DNA of 33,387 nucleotides from Bacteroidota bacterium (GCA_016234735.1 JACRAN010000203.1:1-33387); one strand, 5' to 3'; shown: positions 8,963 to 16,157, counted from the stretch's first letter. Numbers and translations: made by a program. Notes: generated by a model from the sequence alone, not told the origin.

Positions 8963-9043
8963 GGCAGCATTTTATCGTTGTAAACCGTTGATTTACAAGT
9001 AAATTGGCTGCCGACGAGGTCCCGCCCTCGCATTACGGGCGGG
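8963..9043 (-). promoter_or_regulatory. Structured gltX leader: two hairpins
   Basis: Between the divergent gltX and deacetylase genes, CCCGCCC at 9021-9027 pairs with GGGCGGG at 9037-9043. Next to it is an extended imperfect palindrome: GGCAGC 8963-8968 with GCTGCC 9007-9012 outside, and TTGTAAA 8978-8984 with TTTACAA 8992-8998 inside. Both would be transcribed in the gltX leader if the TACTTTTG box (minus strand, 9054-9047) is the -7 element. Neither is followed by a T-run. The role is unknown: leader regulation, or an operator for the divergent pair. Confidence 0.4.
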
Positions 9044-9046
9044 GTG

Positions 9047-9082
9047 CAAAAGTAAGCCTTCAGGCGGTTACTTTCTTGCAAA
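9047..9082 (-). promoter_or_regulatory. Candidate gltX promoter
   Basis: On the minus strand, TACTTTTG (9054-9047) matches the Bacteroidota -7 consensus TAnnTTTG exactly. The nearest upstream TTTG (9082-9079) is 24 nt away, slightly long for the usual spacing, so the call is tentative. Confidence 0.4.
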
Positions 9083-9133
9083 ATTGCAGTCCAACCGCCC
9101 TTGGACGGAACGTACCCAAAAGTTTGAAACACG

Positions 9134-9784
9134 ATGTATTTAGTCAAAACGCCTCAGTTTATCCAAAAGCTCTTTCCGAATTTCACCTGGCGCATCCCGA
9201 CGGGTGAAAAAACCCTCCATCTGACTTTCGATGACGGCCCCATCCCCGAAGTGACACCCTGGGTACTCGATCAGTTGGCGGCGTACCGGGCCAAGGCGAC
9301 TTTTTTCTGCATCGGTGACAACGTGCACAAATACCCCGACGTGCTGGAAATGGTAAAAAACGCAGGCCACACTGTCGGCAACCACACCTTCCACCACCTC
9401 AACGGCTGGCTGACAGACAACGTGAAATATTTCCTCAACGTTCGGCGGTGCGCCCACGCACTGCGGTCGAACCTCTTCCGCCCGCCCTACGGCAAGCTGA
9501 AACCCAAACAGGCGGAGTTCCTGCAACGGCACTACCGGATTGTGATGTGGGATGTGCTGAGTGGCGATTTCGACCCTGAAATCAGCCGGGAGCAATGCCT
9601 CGAAAATGTGTTGCAAAATGCCAAAGACGGCTCCATTGTCGTCTTCCACGACAGCCTGAAGGCTTGGGAAAAATTGCAGTTCGCCCTGCCAAAAGTGCTG
9701 GCCAATTTTCATTCGCAGGGCTACCAGTTCCGGCGATTGGAAGAACAAAAGTCCGAAACGCAGCAGTTGGTGTCCGTTGCCTGA
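9134..9784 (+). CDS. Polysaccharide deacetylase family protein (NodB domain)
   Basis: This 216-residue protein is essentially one NodB-homology domain. Motif 1, TFDDGP, is at 31-36 (catalytic base and metal Asp). Motif 2 is H84xxxH88 in NHTFHH. Motif 3, RPPYG, is at 116-120. A WD..SGDFD segment lies near 139-147 and motif 5, FHDS, at 171-174. All metal and catalytic residues are present, so an active N- or O-deacetylase acting on cell-wall or exopolysaccharide glycans is expected. There is no obvious signal peptide: the N-terminus MYLVKTPQFIQKLF is only mildly hydrophobic. It may act in the cytosol or periplasm-facing, as in many short Bacteroidota homologues. A long divergent region separates it from gltX. 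Confidence 0.92.
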   Translation: MYLVKTPQFIQKLFPNFTWRIPTGEKTLHLTFDDGPIPEVTPWVLDQLAAYRAKATFFCIGDNVHKYPDVLEMVKNAGHTVGNHTFHHLNGWLTDNVKYFLNVRRCAHALRSNLFRPPYGKLKPKQAEFLQRHYRIVMWDVLSGDFDPEISREQCLENVLQNAKDGSIVVFHDSLKAWEKLQFALPKVLANFHSQGYQFRRLEEQKSETQQLVSVA

Positions 9785-9828
9785 ACATTACCCTGTCTTT
9801 GCACACCCCGGTAAGCATGATTTTTTTT

Positions 9829-9862
9829 TATCAAATTTTTTGGTGCCCCAAATTTTTTGATA
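9829..9862. promoter_or_regulatory. AT-rich palindrome at the aminopeptidase promoter
   Basis: Arms 9829-9843 and 9848-9862 mirror each other around TGCC: TATCAAA/TTTGATA outside, TTTGG/CCAAA inside, and a 3x3 T/T internal mismatch. A TTTG at 9839-9842 and a TATTTGCG at 9861-9868 are 18 nt apart and could be the -33/-7 elements for the aminopeptidase, so the palindrome would overlap the promoter as an operator. A T-run at 9821-9829 precedes it. A similar T-run plus TATCAAATTT recurs near 12821-12838. Confidence 0.35.
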
Positions 9863-9917
9863 TTTGCGACCCGTCCGCCCCGCTGAAAATCAGCAATTTG
9901 TATGCAGTCTTGTCAAC

Positions 9918-11015
9918 ATGGATACGATGCTCGCTAAATATGCCCGATTGCTCGTCCATTATTGCCTTGAACTTAAGGAAGGTGAGCGGTTGTTCGTTTC
10001 TTCGACCACCCTTGCGGAGCCGCTGGTGAGGGAAGTGTGGCGGGAAGCGCTTCGGGCCGGTGCGGCGGTGGAAATTGACATGGCATTCCGGGAAAAAGGG
10101 CGGATTTTGTTTGAGGAGGCAGGCGAGGCACAATTGAAGCACATTTCACCATTGTATAAAATGGCAATGGAGGAATTTGATGCCTACCTGAACATCATGG
10201 CACCGTTCAACCTGCGGGAAGATCAGAACGTGGACAGCAGCAAAACCACAGTGCGACGGGAGGCTATGAAGGACTTGAATAAAATTTATTTTGAACGCAC
10301 AGCAACCCGTTCCTTGAAACGAAACCTTTGCCAGTATCCAACGTTAGCGAATGCACAGGAAGCAGGCATGTCATTGGAGGAATACGAAAAGTTCGTGTTC
10401 GGTGCCTGTAGCTTGTTCGAGGATGACCCCGCTGCTGCCTGGCTGGAAGTGCGAAGGTCGCAGCAGCACGTAGTCGATTTTTTGAACCAAAAAGAAACTG
10501 TGCGCTACCTTGGCGAAGGCATTGACATCACATTCTCGACGAAGGGCCGAACCTGGATCAACTCGGACGGCCAGACGAACATGCCCAGCGGCGAAGTTTA
10601 CACCTCGCCAGTGGAAGACAGCGTGAACGGCACGGTACATTTCACCTACCCAGTGGTGTATGCCGGGCACGAAGTGGAGGGCGTTACGCTTTGGGTGAAA
10701 GACGGCGAGGTGGAAAAATGGGAGGCCAGGCGCGGGAAAGACCTGCTCGACCAGGTGTTTCAGCTACCGGGAGCGAGGCGCTTCGGGGAAGCGGCGATGG
10801 GAACAAATTACAAAATCGACCGTTTTACGAAGAACATTCTGTTCGATGAAAAAATCGGCGGAACGGTACACATGGCCATCGGTCAGTCGTACTTGCAGAC
10901 CGGCGGCAAAAACCAGTCGTCCATCCACTGGGACATGATTGCGGATATGAAAAACGGCGGGCAGATTTTTGCAAACGACGAGAAGGTGTACGAAGGGGGA
11001 AAGTTCCTTTTTTGA
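9918..11015 (+). CDS. M29-family metallo-aminopeptidase
   Basis: This 365-residue cytosolic exopeptidase belongs to the thermophilic aminopeptidase (AmpS/AmpT, M29) family, which removes N-terminal residues using two metal ions. The diagnostic C-terminal half is present: PSGEVYTSPVEDSVNGTVHF supplies the first Glu ligand, EKIGGTVHMAIGQSY supplies the Glu and His, and SSIHWDMIADM supplies the last His-x-Asp pair. The start is the ATG at 9918 (MDTMLAKYARLLVHYCL). An in-frame extension to 9864 would run through the candidate promoter. Length is normal. It is a single-gene unit downstream of the deacetylase, and the 5' side carries an AT-rich palindrome. Substrate preference cannot be read from sequence. 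Confidence 0.92.
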   Translation: MDTMLAKYARLLVHYCLELKEGERLFVSSTTLAEPLVREVWREALRAGAAVEIDMAFREKGRILFEEAGEAQLKHISPLYKMAMEEFDAYLNIMAPFNLREDQNVDSSKTTVRREAMKDLNKIYFERTATRSLKRNLCQYPTLANAQEAGMSLEEYEKFVFGACSLFEDDPAAAWLEVRRSQQHVVDFLNQKETVRYLGEGIDITFSTKGRTWINSDGQTNMPSGEVYTSPVEDSVNGTVHFTYPVVYAGHEVEGVTLWVKDGEVEKWEARRGKDLLDQVFQLPGARRFGEAAMGTNYKIDRFTKNILFDEKIGGTVHMAIGQSYLQTGGKNQSSIHWDMIADMKNGGQIFANDEKVYEGGKFLF

Positions 11016-11033
11016 CACCGGAAAGGCATAAAA

Positions 11034-11062
11034 TTGTGGGCAGAACCAAGCTGATAAATTTG
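11034..11062 (+). promoter_or_regulatory. Candidate promoter P1
   Basis: TTG at 11034-11036, an 18-nt spacer and TAAATTTG at 11055-11062 match the Bacteroidota -33/-7 consensus exactly. Start of transcription would be near 11069, giving a ~110-nt leader to the GTG start at 11180. Confidence 0.6.
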
Positions 11063-11078
11063 TAATACAAAAAATGGC

Positions 11079-11106
11079 TTGAATGTTTGCAATTTTTATA
11101 AATTTG
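11079..11106 (+). promoter_or_regulatory. Candidate promoter P2
   Basis: A second copy of the same pattern: TTG at 11079-11081, a 17-nt spacer and TAAATTTG at 11099-11106. A third, weaker option is TTTG 11085-11088 with TACTTTTA 11111-11118. Together with P1 these form a tandem promoter for the gene at 11180. Confidence 0.6.
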
Positions 11107-11179
11107 GCGGTACTTTTAAAGACCAAGCCAGAAAGTTCTTATTTGAAAACCTATTTCCCAAAACAACACTATCTAAAAC

Positions 11180-11947
11180 GTGGAGAACAACATCGCATTT
11201 CTTGAACTGAAGTACGGCAATATTTACGGAGGGTTCCCCAACTTCTTTGTCATTGCCGAAGTAGCCCTTCTCGTTTTTGAAGGACGCAGCAAAAAAATCT
11301 TCATTGACACTTGGGTCAACAAGGCCGATGTGGATTACGTGAGCGTCTATTCCAAAACGAACGAATTCGGGCACACCGTTGGTCGCAACAAGGTCGTCAT
11401 CAACATGCGCACGGGCCGTACCCGACCTTTTCTCGAAGAATTTCACGTTGACAAACGGGCACTGCAATTTTCTTTCAAGCAGCTCCGCCCGGTCCACATG
11501 CGTGTCAAAAACTTCCTGTTCGATTCGCTGCGCAAGTACCAAATCGACACCATCATTACGTTCGATGGCCGCCGGGACGTGTTCCTTTGCGAGCGGGCAG
11601 GGGTCCGCTTCGGCAGAACGGAGATTGTCGATTTGCAAAAAGAACTGAATAAGGACACAGATTACCTGTTCTCATTGAACAAACTGTCCGTCATCACCAA
11701 CTTCGATATGGACGGCTCGTACCTGCGCTCCAACAACCTGGAGTATTGGTTGCATCCGATCGCTGCGAAGCAGCTTCGCCCGAAGTCTGCCGCCTGGGAT
11801 GCCGCCCGCCTGTTGATGATACACAATGAATTTTACGAGTACCGGACGGATTTCCTGCTCCGGGCGCAGCAGCTGCTCAATAAAATTCAGGCACTAAAAG
11901 AGGTGGAGGGGGAAGAGCATGACCATGACCACGACGAAGGTTCTTGA
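11180..11947 (+). CDS. Unrecognised protein, possible RNase H-like/exonuclease fold
   Basis: This 255-residue soluble protein begins at a GTG, the only start that keeps the first strand and leaves a normal leader. I do not recognise the family. The order of segments recalls a DEDD-type 3'-5' exonuclease: a first strand with an acid (AFLELKYG, ~6-13), a second hydrophobic strand (FFVIAEVALLVFEG, ~22-35) with the pairing strand KKIFIDTW, then TIITFDGRRDVFLCERAG (~124-141), resembling the 'HNxxFDxxFL' motif, and EIVDLQKEL (~147-155). The canonical DxE is missing, so any activity is doubtful. The C-terminus is acidic and His-rich (EGEEHDHDHDEGS), possibly metal-binding. It is monocistronic, with tandem promoters upstream and a strong terminator downstream. 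Confidence 0.75.
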   Translation: MENNIAFLELKYGNIYGGFPNFFVIAEVALLVFEGRSKKIFIDTWVNKADVDYVSVYSKTNEFGHTVGRNKVVINMRTGRTRPFLEEFHVDKRALQFSFKQLRPVHMRVKNFLFDSLRKYQIDTIITFDGRRDVFLCERAGVRFGRTEIVDLQKELNKDTDYLFSLNKLSVITNFDMDGSYLRSNNLEYWLHPIAAKQLRPKSAAWDAARLLMIHNEFYEYRTDFLLRAQQLLNKIQALKEVEGEEHDHDHDEGS

Positions 11948-11970
11948 TTTTTCCTGTCTTCCTAAAACCA

Positions 11971-12004
11971 AAAGGCAGTGGGGCATTGGCCCCACTGCCT
12001 TTTT
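11971..12004 (+). terminator. Intrinsic terminator
   Basis: A perfect 12-bp GC-rich stem (11973-11984 with 11989-12000, loop ATTG), extended by AA/TT pairs and followed by T's, 23 nt after the stop of the 11180 gene. Confidence 0.92.
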
Positions 12005-12056
12005 CCGTTTTTTAGGGCTGCGAATTTTCTCCCGACAAACCAATTCCACAAAATAC

Positions 12057-12096
12057 TTTTAGGCTTGTCTAAAAATAAGATACCTTTGGCCTAAAT
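12057..12096 (+). promoter_or_regulatory. Promoter and candidate metalloregulator operator
   Basis: TACCTTTG at 12081-12088 matches the -7 consensus, 20 nt after a TTTT at 12057-12060. TTTTAG (12057-12062) mirrors CTAAAA (12069-12074) around six bases, and TTTAGGC (12058-12064) is the exact inverse of GCCTAAA (12089-12095). The TTTAGGC half-sites resemble those of DtxR/MntR-type operators and bracket the promoter, which suggests autorepression of the regulator gene starting at 12114. Confidence 0.55.
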
Positions 12097-12113
12097 AAAT
12101 TTTGCTTTGAGCA

Positions 12114-12782
12114 ATGGAGAGTCTTACCCAAGCGGAAGAGAATTATTTAAAAGCTGTTTTTAAAATAGGCGAAAAAGACAACAAAGCCGCCAGCACCAAT
12201 GCCATTGCAGGTATTCTCAACACCACGGCAGCTTCGGTTTCCGACATGTTGAAACGGTTGGCAGGCAAGGGCCTCTTGCACTATGAAAAACATCGTGGGG
12301 CTACTTTGACAGAAAAAGGAAGTGAATTGGCCACCAACTTAGTCAGAAAACACCGCCTCTGGGAGGTGTTTTTGGTAAAAACCCTTCACTTCTCCTGGGA
12401 CGAAGTGCATGAAATCGCCGAGCAATTGGAGCACGTTCAATCGGACGAGTTGATTGACCGCCTCGACTTTTTCCTCGAAAAGCCACAGTTTGACCCACAC
12501 GGCGACCCGATTCCAGATGCCCAAGGCAACTTCACCATGCGCAGGCAGGTTCCCCTCCCTTCGTTGGCAATTGGCGAGCGGGCAGTGGTGGTGGGGGTTC
12601 AGGAATCGTCAGTTGCTTTCCTGAAATATTTGGACAAAATAAAACTCGAGCTGGGTGCCCGTGTGCAGGTACTGGAACGCTTCGAGTACGACGGTACCCT
12701 GAAAATCGAACTCAATTCCAACGAAGAAATTACCATTTCCCATAAAGTTAGCGAAAATCTGTTTGTACAAAAAACCAAATGA
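12114..12782 (+). CDS. DtxR/MntR-family metal-dependent transcriptional regulator
   Basis: This 222-residue full-length family member has an N-terminal winged helix at ~1-70 (TNAIAGILNTTAASVSDMLKRLAGKGLL is the helix-turn-helix). The dimerisation and metal-binding domain spans ~71-140, and an SH3-like FeoA domain ~150-222 (LPSLAIGERAVVVGVQ..). Metal ligands visible are H80 and E84 and the ExxEH block E103-E106-H107. Glu at the position of DtxR Cys102 is as in MntR, which favours manganese. However, the first-helix MntR ligands are not obvious (N10, K13), so Fe versus Mn is unresolved. It would repress metal uptake when metal-loaded. The operator-like inverted repeat upstream suggests autoregulation. 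Downstream lies only a fragment of the kind of ABC transporter it would control. Confidence 0.93.
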   Translation: MESLTQAEENYLKAVFKIGEKDNKAASTNAIAGILNTTAASVSDMLKRLAGKGLLHYEKHRGATLTEKGSELATNLVRKHRLWEVFLVKTLHFSWDEVHEIAEQLEHVQSDELIDRLDFFLEKPQFDPHGDPIPDAQGNFTMRRQVPLPSLAIGERAVVVGVQESSVAFLKYLDKIKLELGARVQVLERFEYDGTLKIELNSNEEITISHKVSENLFVQKTK

Positions 12783-12784
12783 TG

Positions 12785-12830
12785 CAGGGGGGTAGGTGGT
12801 GCTCGACCATTCAACCCCCTGTTTTTTTTT
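12785..12830 (+). terminator. Intrinsic terminator after the metalloregulator
   Basis: CAGGGGG (12785-12791) pairs with CCCCCTG (12815-12821), with an inner GGT/ACC pair, followed by a run of T to 12830. It starts 3 nt after the stop codon. Confidence 0.75.
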
Positions 12831-12834
12831 ATCA

Positions 12835-12981
12835 AATTTGCGCGCCTACTCCGACAAAGTCATTCTCATCAACCAGCGCCCGATAGCCTGCGGGGATACC
12901 GAAACTGTGTTCACTGAAGAAATCATTGCGATGGCTCGCCGCGGGCAACTGCCCATTTTGCAACAAACCGGAATAGCCTGA
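12835..12981 (+). pseudogene. C-terminal remnant of a metal ABC transporter ATP-binding protein
   Basis: The open frame ending in TGA at 12979-12981 encodes AYSDKVILINQRPIACGDTETVFTEE followed by a GQLPILQQTG tail. This matches the usual C-terminal segment of ZnuC/TroB/MntB-type ATPases (pattern YxDxVxLLNxxxIAxGxxxxVFT). The Walker A, signature and Walker B regions (~200 residues) are absent. The frame continues upstream only into the terminator of the regulator gene, with no credible start. I therefore read it as the scar of a deleted manganese/zinc/iron importer that sat beside its regulator. Chance resemblance is possible because the match is short. Confidence 0.6.
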
Positions 12982-13019
12982 GATATTCGACTCAATTGGT
13001 TGGGGGAGGAAGCATGTGA

Positions 13020-13070
13020 CCCTCTCAAAATGAAACCAGGCCCTCTCATTTTGAGAGGGTTTTTCTTTTT
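13020..13070 (+). terminator. Intrinsic terminator with two alternative folds
   Basis: Positions 13020-13033 pair with 13046-13059 (14 bp, 12-nt loop), followed by TTTTTCTTTTT. The 3' arm can instead fold on itself: 13041-13048 with 13052-13059, 8 bp around TTT. Both forms end at the same T-tract. It probably terminated the lost transporter transcript. Confidence 0.8.
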
Positions 13071-13237
13071 TATAAAATCAGGATAAAAAATATTTGAATC
13101 GCAATTTGTTGAAATACAGGGATTTAGAAAAAGATTTAATTTTTTTTTATTATGGAGGTACACCGTTTGGCACATAGGATTTTGTAACCGCAAATGAGCG
13201 GGCAAAAACAAACCAGGTTATTCAAAAACATCCCAAA

Positions 13238-13324
13238 ATGGAAGTCGCACTATTTTTTCTGATGCTTTTTTTCGCCTTTCTCGTGCTGCTGGTCCTCGTG
13301 ACACTCAGTGAGCAGAAAGCCTGA
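13238..13324 (+). CDS. Possible 28-residue single-pass membrane peptide
   Basis: An ATG at 13238 opens a 28-codon frame, MEVALFFLMLFFAFLVLLVL plus VTLSEQKA, that is almost entirely a transmembrane helix with a short polar tail. It lies 58 nt upstream of an ECF sigma gene on the same strand. There is no Shine-Dalgarno, as usual here. Small hydrophobic peptides of this size are easy to find by chance in T-rich DNA, so expression evidence would be needed. I include it because the ORF is compact, begins with ATG and has a charged tail in the orientation of known small membrane proteins. Confidence 0.35.
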   Translation: MEVALFFLMLFFAFLVLLVLVTLSEQKA

Positions 13325-13382
13325 AGACCGACTCCAACACGGCCATTCCCAAAACTTAATTACATCATCCTAAATACAGATT

Positions 13383-13907
13383 ATGACCACCATCGAATTT
13401 AATTGCCATTTCAACACACTCCAGCACAAGTTGCTGCCCTTTGCTTACAGACTGACCAACAACGTCGAAGACGCGAAAGACCTCATTCAGGAAACCGCCT
13501 TGCGTGCCTACAACAACAAAGAAAAATTTGAAACCGGCACCAACTTCCGGGCATGGGTGACTACCATCATGCGGAACACGTTCATCAACATTTACCGAAA
13601 GAAAAAGAACCGGGCCACCACTTCCGAGCCAGCGGACAGCTATGTTTTCGTCAATGAAAACCATGCGGTGGACAACAGCGCCCACTCCAACATGATGATG
13701 CTGGAACTGGACGGCATCATGAAGACCCTCGATAACATCTACCGGAAGCCTTTCCTGCTGTTCTTTGAAGGCTACAAGTACGAAGAGATTGCCGAAAACA
13801 TGAACCTGCCCATCGGCACGGTGAAGAGCCGTATATTTTTTGCCCGTCAGAAATTGATGGAGACTATTAACCGCAGTTACAATTTTGATATGAGCGTAAT
13901 GAATTGA
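13383..13907 (+). CDS. RNA polymerase ECF sigma factor
   Basis: This 174-residue sigma-70 family protein shows region 2 as LLPFAYRLTNNVEDAKDLIQETALRAYNN followed by FRAWVTTIMRNTFINIYRKKK, and region 4 as IYRKPFLLFFEGYKYEEIAENMNLPIGTVKSRIFFARQKL. The NMNLPIGTVKSRIFFARQKL segment is the promoter -35-reading helix. It lacks an adjacent recognisable anti-sigma gene. The next gene, 205 nt on, is a sensor histidine kinase, so regulation may be transcriptional or through a distant anti-sigma or response regulator. The family resembles the soluble ECF sigmas common in Bacteroidota (ECF with 'ETALRAY' and 'GTVKSR'). The regulon is unknown. Confidence 0.92.
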   Translation: MTTIEFNCHFNTLQHKLLPFAYRLTNNVEDAKDLIQETALRAYNNKEKFETGTNFRAWVTTIMRNTFINIYRKKKNRATTSEPADSYVFVNENHAVDNSAHSNMMMLELDGIMKTLDNIYRKPFLLFFEGYKYEEIAENMNLPIGTVKSRIFFARQKLMETINRSYNFDMSVMN

Positions 13908-14112
13908 AGTGAAAAAAAGGGTTGCCATTAATTCTCCCAAAAACATAACGCAGGCGGATTTTGAAACCGGCGTTTTGGAGCAACCCGACAGTGCATCTAC
14001 CCACGCCCCGTCTGACCAATTACCGATGCTGCGATGTGCGGTGCCATGAATTTGGAATTGATTCATACATTTGAATTTCCATTTTGAGCACTTCACATCG
14101 CTTTTTGTTTTT

Positions 14113-16155
14113 ATGAAACTGCCTGAACTACCCACTGTTTTCAAACAAAAACACCCTGCCGACCAAAAAGAGGCCGACGGGGATGGCAGTTCTTTTTCAA
14201 AAAAAACCGAACAGGCGCTTTCAAAAACTGTCGGCATCAAGGCAAAACTTCGTCCCCTCTCCCGCCTGCTAAGAGAAACAGCCCGCAAAAATATCAAAGC
14301 CATCTCCAACCTGACGCTCGCCGGTGTTGGCGAAAGCCTGCAATCCCTGCGCCTGAAGACCAAAATCCGCATGGTGCTGCTCATTCTTTTTGCGGTGGTC
14401 ACGCTGTTGGGCATCATGGGCGGCTACTACGTGCAACGCACTTCGACCAACGCCCTGCTGATGATGCAGGAAAACTACAACGCCATCAACTATACGAAGG
14501 GCATGTCGCAGGCAGTGAACGACATGGTGTGGGCCATTGCCCTCGAAAACTCGTCGCCCTCCTACCGGCGGCAACAACTTCGGAAAGCATCCGACAGCTT
14601 CGAGCGCTCACTGAACATGCAACTGAAAAAGGTGACGGCCCCCGAAGAGCAGGAACTGACCGACCGGCTCAAGCGGGATTACGAAGCCTTCAATGCCCAG
14701 TTGCAACAGATGGAATTTACGAAGGAAGTGCCGGTGAACTTGTACATGCAGCAACTCAACATCCAGGTGATGCTGCAATCCGTGCATGATTTGAACGATA
14801 AAATGATAAAACAGCGCACGGCGGAAGCCTCGGCCATGGCCAACAAAGTGACGATGTACATGATTATTTTGGGCATGTTGTTTTTCATTTTCGCCGTGTT
14901 TGCCCTGTACTATTTCCCCAACTACGTGGCCGACCCCATCCAGTCGATGACGGAGAGCATCCGGCAGATTGCACGAAAAAATTACAGCGAGCGCATTGCC
15001 ATTGAATCAAGTGACGAAATCGGGGAAATGGCAAAGTCGTTCAACCTGATGGCCGAAAAATTGGAGGAGTACGAAAACATCAACATGACGCAGGTTTTGA
15101 GCGAAAAAAAACGCACCGAAACCATCGTCAGCCGCATGAACGAAGCCATCATCGGGTTGGACGACCAGATGAACATCCTGTTCGCCAACCCCCCTGCCCT
15201 CGAATTGACGGGCTTGCAGGAAGAAGACTTCATCGGACAAAACGCCACGAGGTTTGCCAAAGGGCACCAATTGCTGCAAAACCTGTTGAAAGAAGTGCTG
15301 AACGGTGAGGTGACGGAGAGTAAAACCTTCGCTGCCATCAGCGTGGACAAGGACGGCCAGCGGCTGTATTTCAACAAAGACGTGCTTCGGGTGGAAAGCC
15401 CCGGCGACGATGCCGATGCTCCCATGAGCGTCGGGTTCATCATCATTTTGAAAAACGTGACGGAGTTGAAAGAGCAGGATTTGGCAAAAACCAACTTCAT
15501 GGCCACCCTCTCGCACGAGTTGAAGACCCCCATCGCTGCTATCGACATGAGCGTGAACCTGCTCGAAGACGAGCGCATCGGCCAAATGAACGAGGAACAG
15601 TGGGACCTCACCGGCACCATCCGCCTGAACATTTCCAGGATATTGAAAATGGTGAACGAAATCCTCGACATCTCCCGCATCGAAACCGGCAACCTGCAAT
15701 TAGAACTGGAAAGTGCCACACCTGATGCCATCGTCGTCAGGGCATTGGAAAACGTGAAAACTTTCATTGCCGAAAAGGAGGTCAGCGTCATCCAACACAT
15801 CGAGCCGGAGCTGCCGCTGCTGCACCTGGATTTGCACAAAACGACAGCCGTGCTGGTCAACTTCCTGACCAATGCCGTGCGCTACACGCCTGAAAATCAG
15901 GCAATTGAAATCAACGTTACCCGCCAGAACGGCTCCGTGCAATTTTCGGTAAAAGACAGTGGGCCGGGCATCACGGAGGAAGACCAGCACAAACTTTTCC
16001 AGCCCTACCGCCGCGCCGCCGGTGACAAAACGAAGGGCACGGGCCTCGGTTTGGCCATTTCAAAAGAATTTGTGGAGGCTCAGGGCGGGCAGATTTGGGT
16101 GGAAAGCAAACTTGGCGAAGGCAGCACCTTCAGTTTTGCGCTGCCCGTTGGCTGA
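14113..16155 (+). CDS. Membrane sensor histidine kinase (HAMP-PAS-HisKA-HATPase)
   Basis: This 680-residue two-component sensor starts at the ATG at 14113; a TTG at 14071 would add 14 unlikely residues. After a basic N-terminus (~1-85) come TM1 (~86-106), a helical periplasmic sensor (~107-246), TM2 (~247-268), HAMP (~269-321, ADPIQSMTESIRQIARKNYSERI) and PAS (~331-451). HisKA follows, with phospho-acceptor His at ~468 in ATLSHELKTPIAA. The HATPase_c domain has the N box (NFLTNAVRYTP), G1 (DSGPGI) and G2 (GTGLGLAI). Architecture is KinB-like. No response regulator is adjacent, so it is an orphan kinase. The stop codon lies only 2 nt from the stop of the convergent membrane-protein gene, leaving no room for a terminator between them. 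Confidence 0.93.
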   Translation: MKLPELPTVFKQKHPADQKEADGDGSSFSKKTEQALSKTVGIKAKLRPLSRLLRETARKNIKAISNLTLAGVGESLQSLRLKTKIRMVLLILFAVVTLLGIMGGYYVQRTSTNALLMMQENYNAINYTKGMSQAVNDMVWAIALENSSPSYRRQQLRKASDSFERSLNMQLKKVTAPEEQELTDRLKRDYEAFNAQLQQMEFTKEVPVNLYMQQLNIQVMLQSVHDLNDKMIKQRTAEASAMANKVTMYMIILGMLFFIFAVFALYYFPNYVADPIQSMTESIRQIARKNYSERIAIESSDEIGEMAKSFNLMAEKLEEYENINMTQVLSEKKRTETIVSRMNEAIIGLDDQMNILFANPPALELTGLQEEDFIGQNATRFAKGHQLLQNLLKEVLNGEVTESKTFAAISVDKDGQRLYFNKDVLRVESPGDDADAPMSVGFIIILKNVTELKEQDLAKTNFMATLSHELKTPIAAIDMSVNLLEDERIGQMNEEQWDLTGTIRLNISRILKMVNEILDISRIETGNLQLELESATPDAIVVRALENVKTFIAEKEVSVIQHIEPELPLLHLDLHKTTAVLVNFLTNAVRYTPENQAIEINVTRQNGSVQFSVKDSGPGITEEDQHKLFQPYRRAAGDKTKGTGLGLAISKEFVEAQGGQIWVESKLGEGSTFSFALPVG

Positions 16156-16157
16156 TT

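Noticed and set aside
8963-9043. T-box riboswitch upstream of gltX
   Set aside because: No T-box sequence or antiterminator/terminator pair is visible and T-boxes are not typical of Bacteroidota.
9863-9918. N-terminal extension of the aminopeptidase to 9864
   Set aside because: The extension runs through the palindrome and candidate promoter; the ATG at 9918 gives the family-typical start.
12114-12782. Assigning the regulator specifically as manganese-responsive MntR
   Set aside because: The ExxEH Glu favours Mn, but the first-helix MntR ligands are not present at the expected positions, so the metal is left open.
13365-14417. 350-residue minus-strand frame opposite the ECF sigma gene and kinase start
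   Set aside because: It spans two clear plus-strand genes and their gap and has no recognisable domain.
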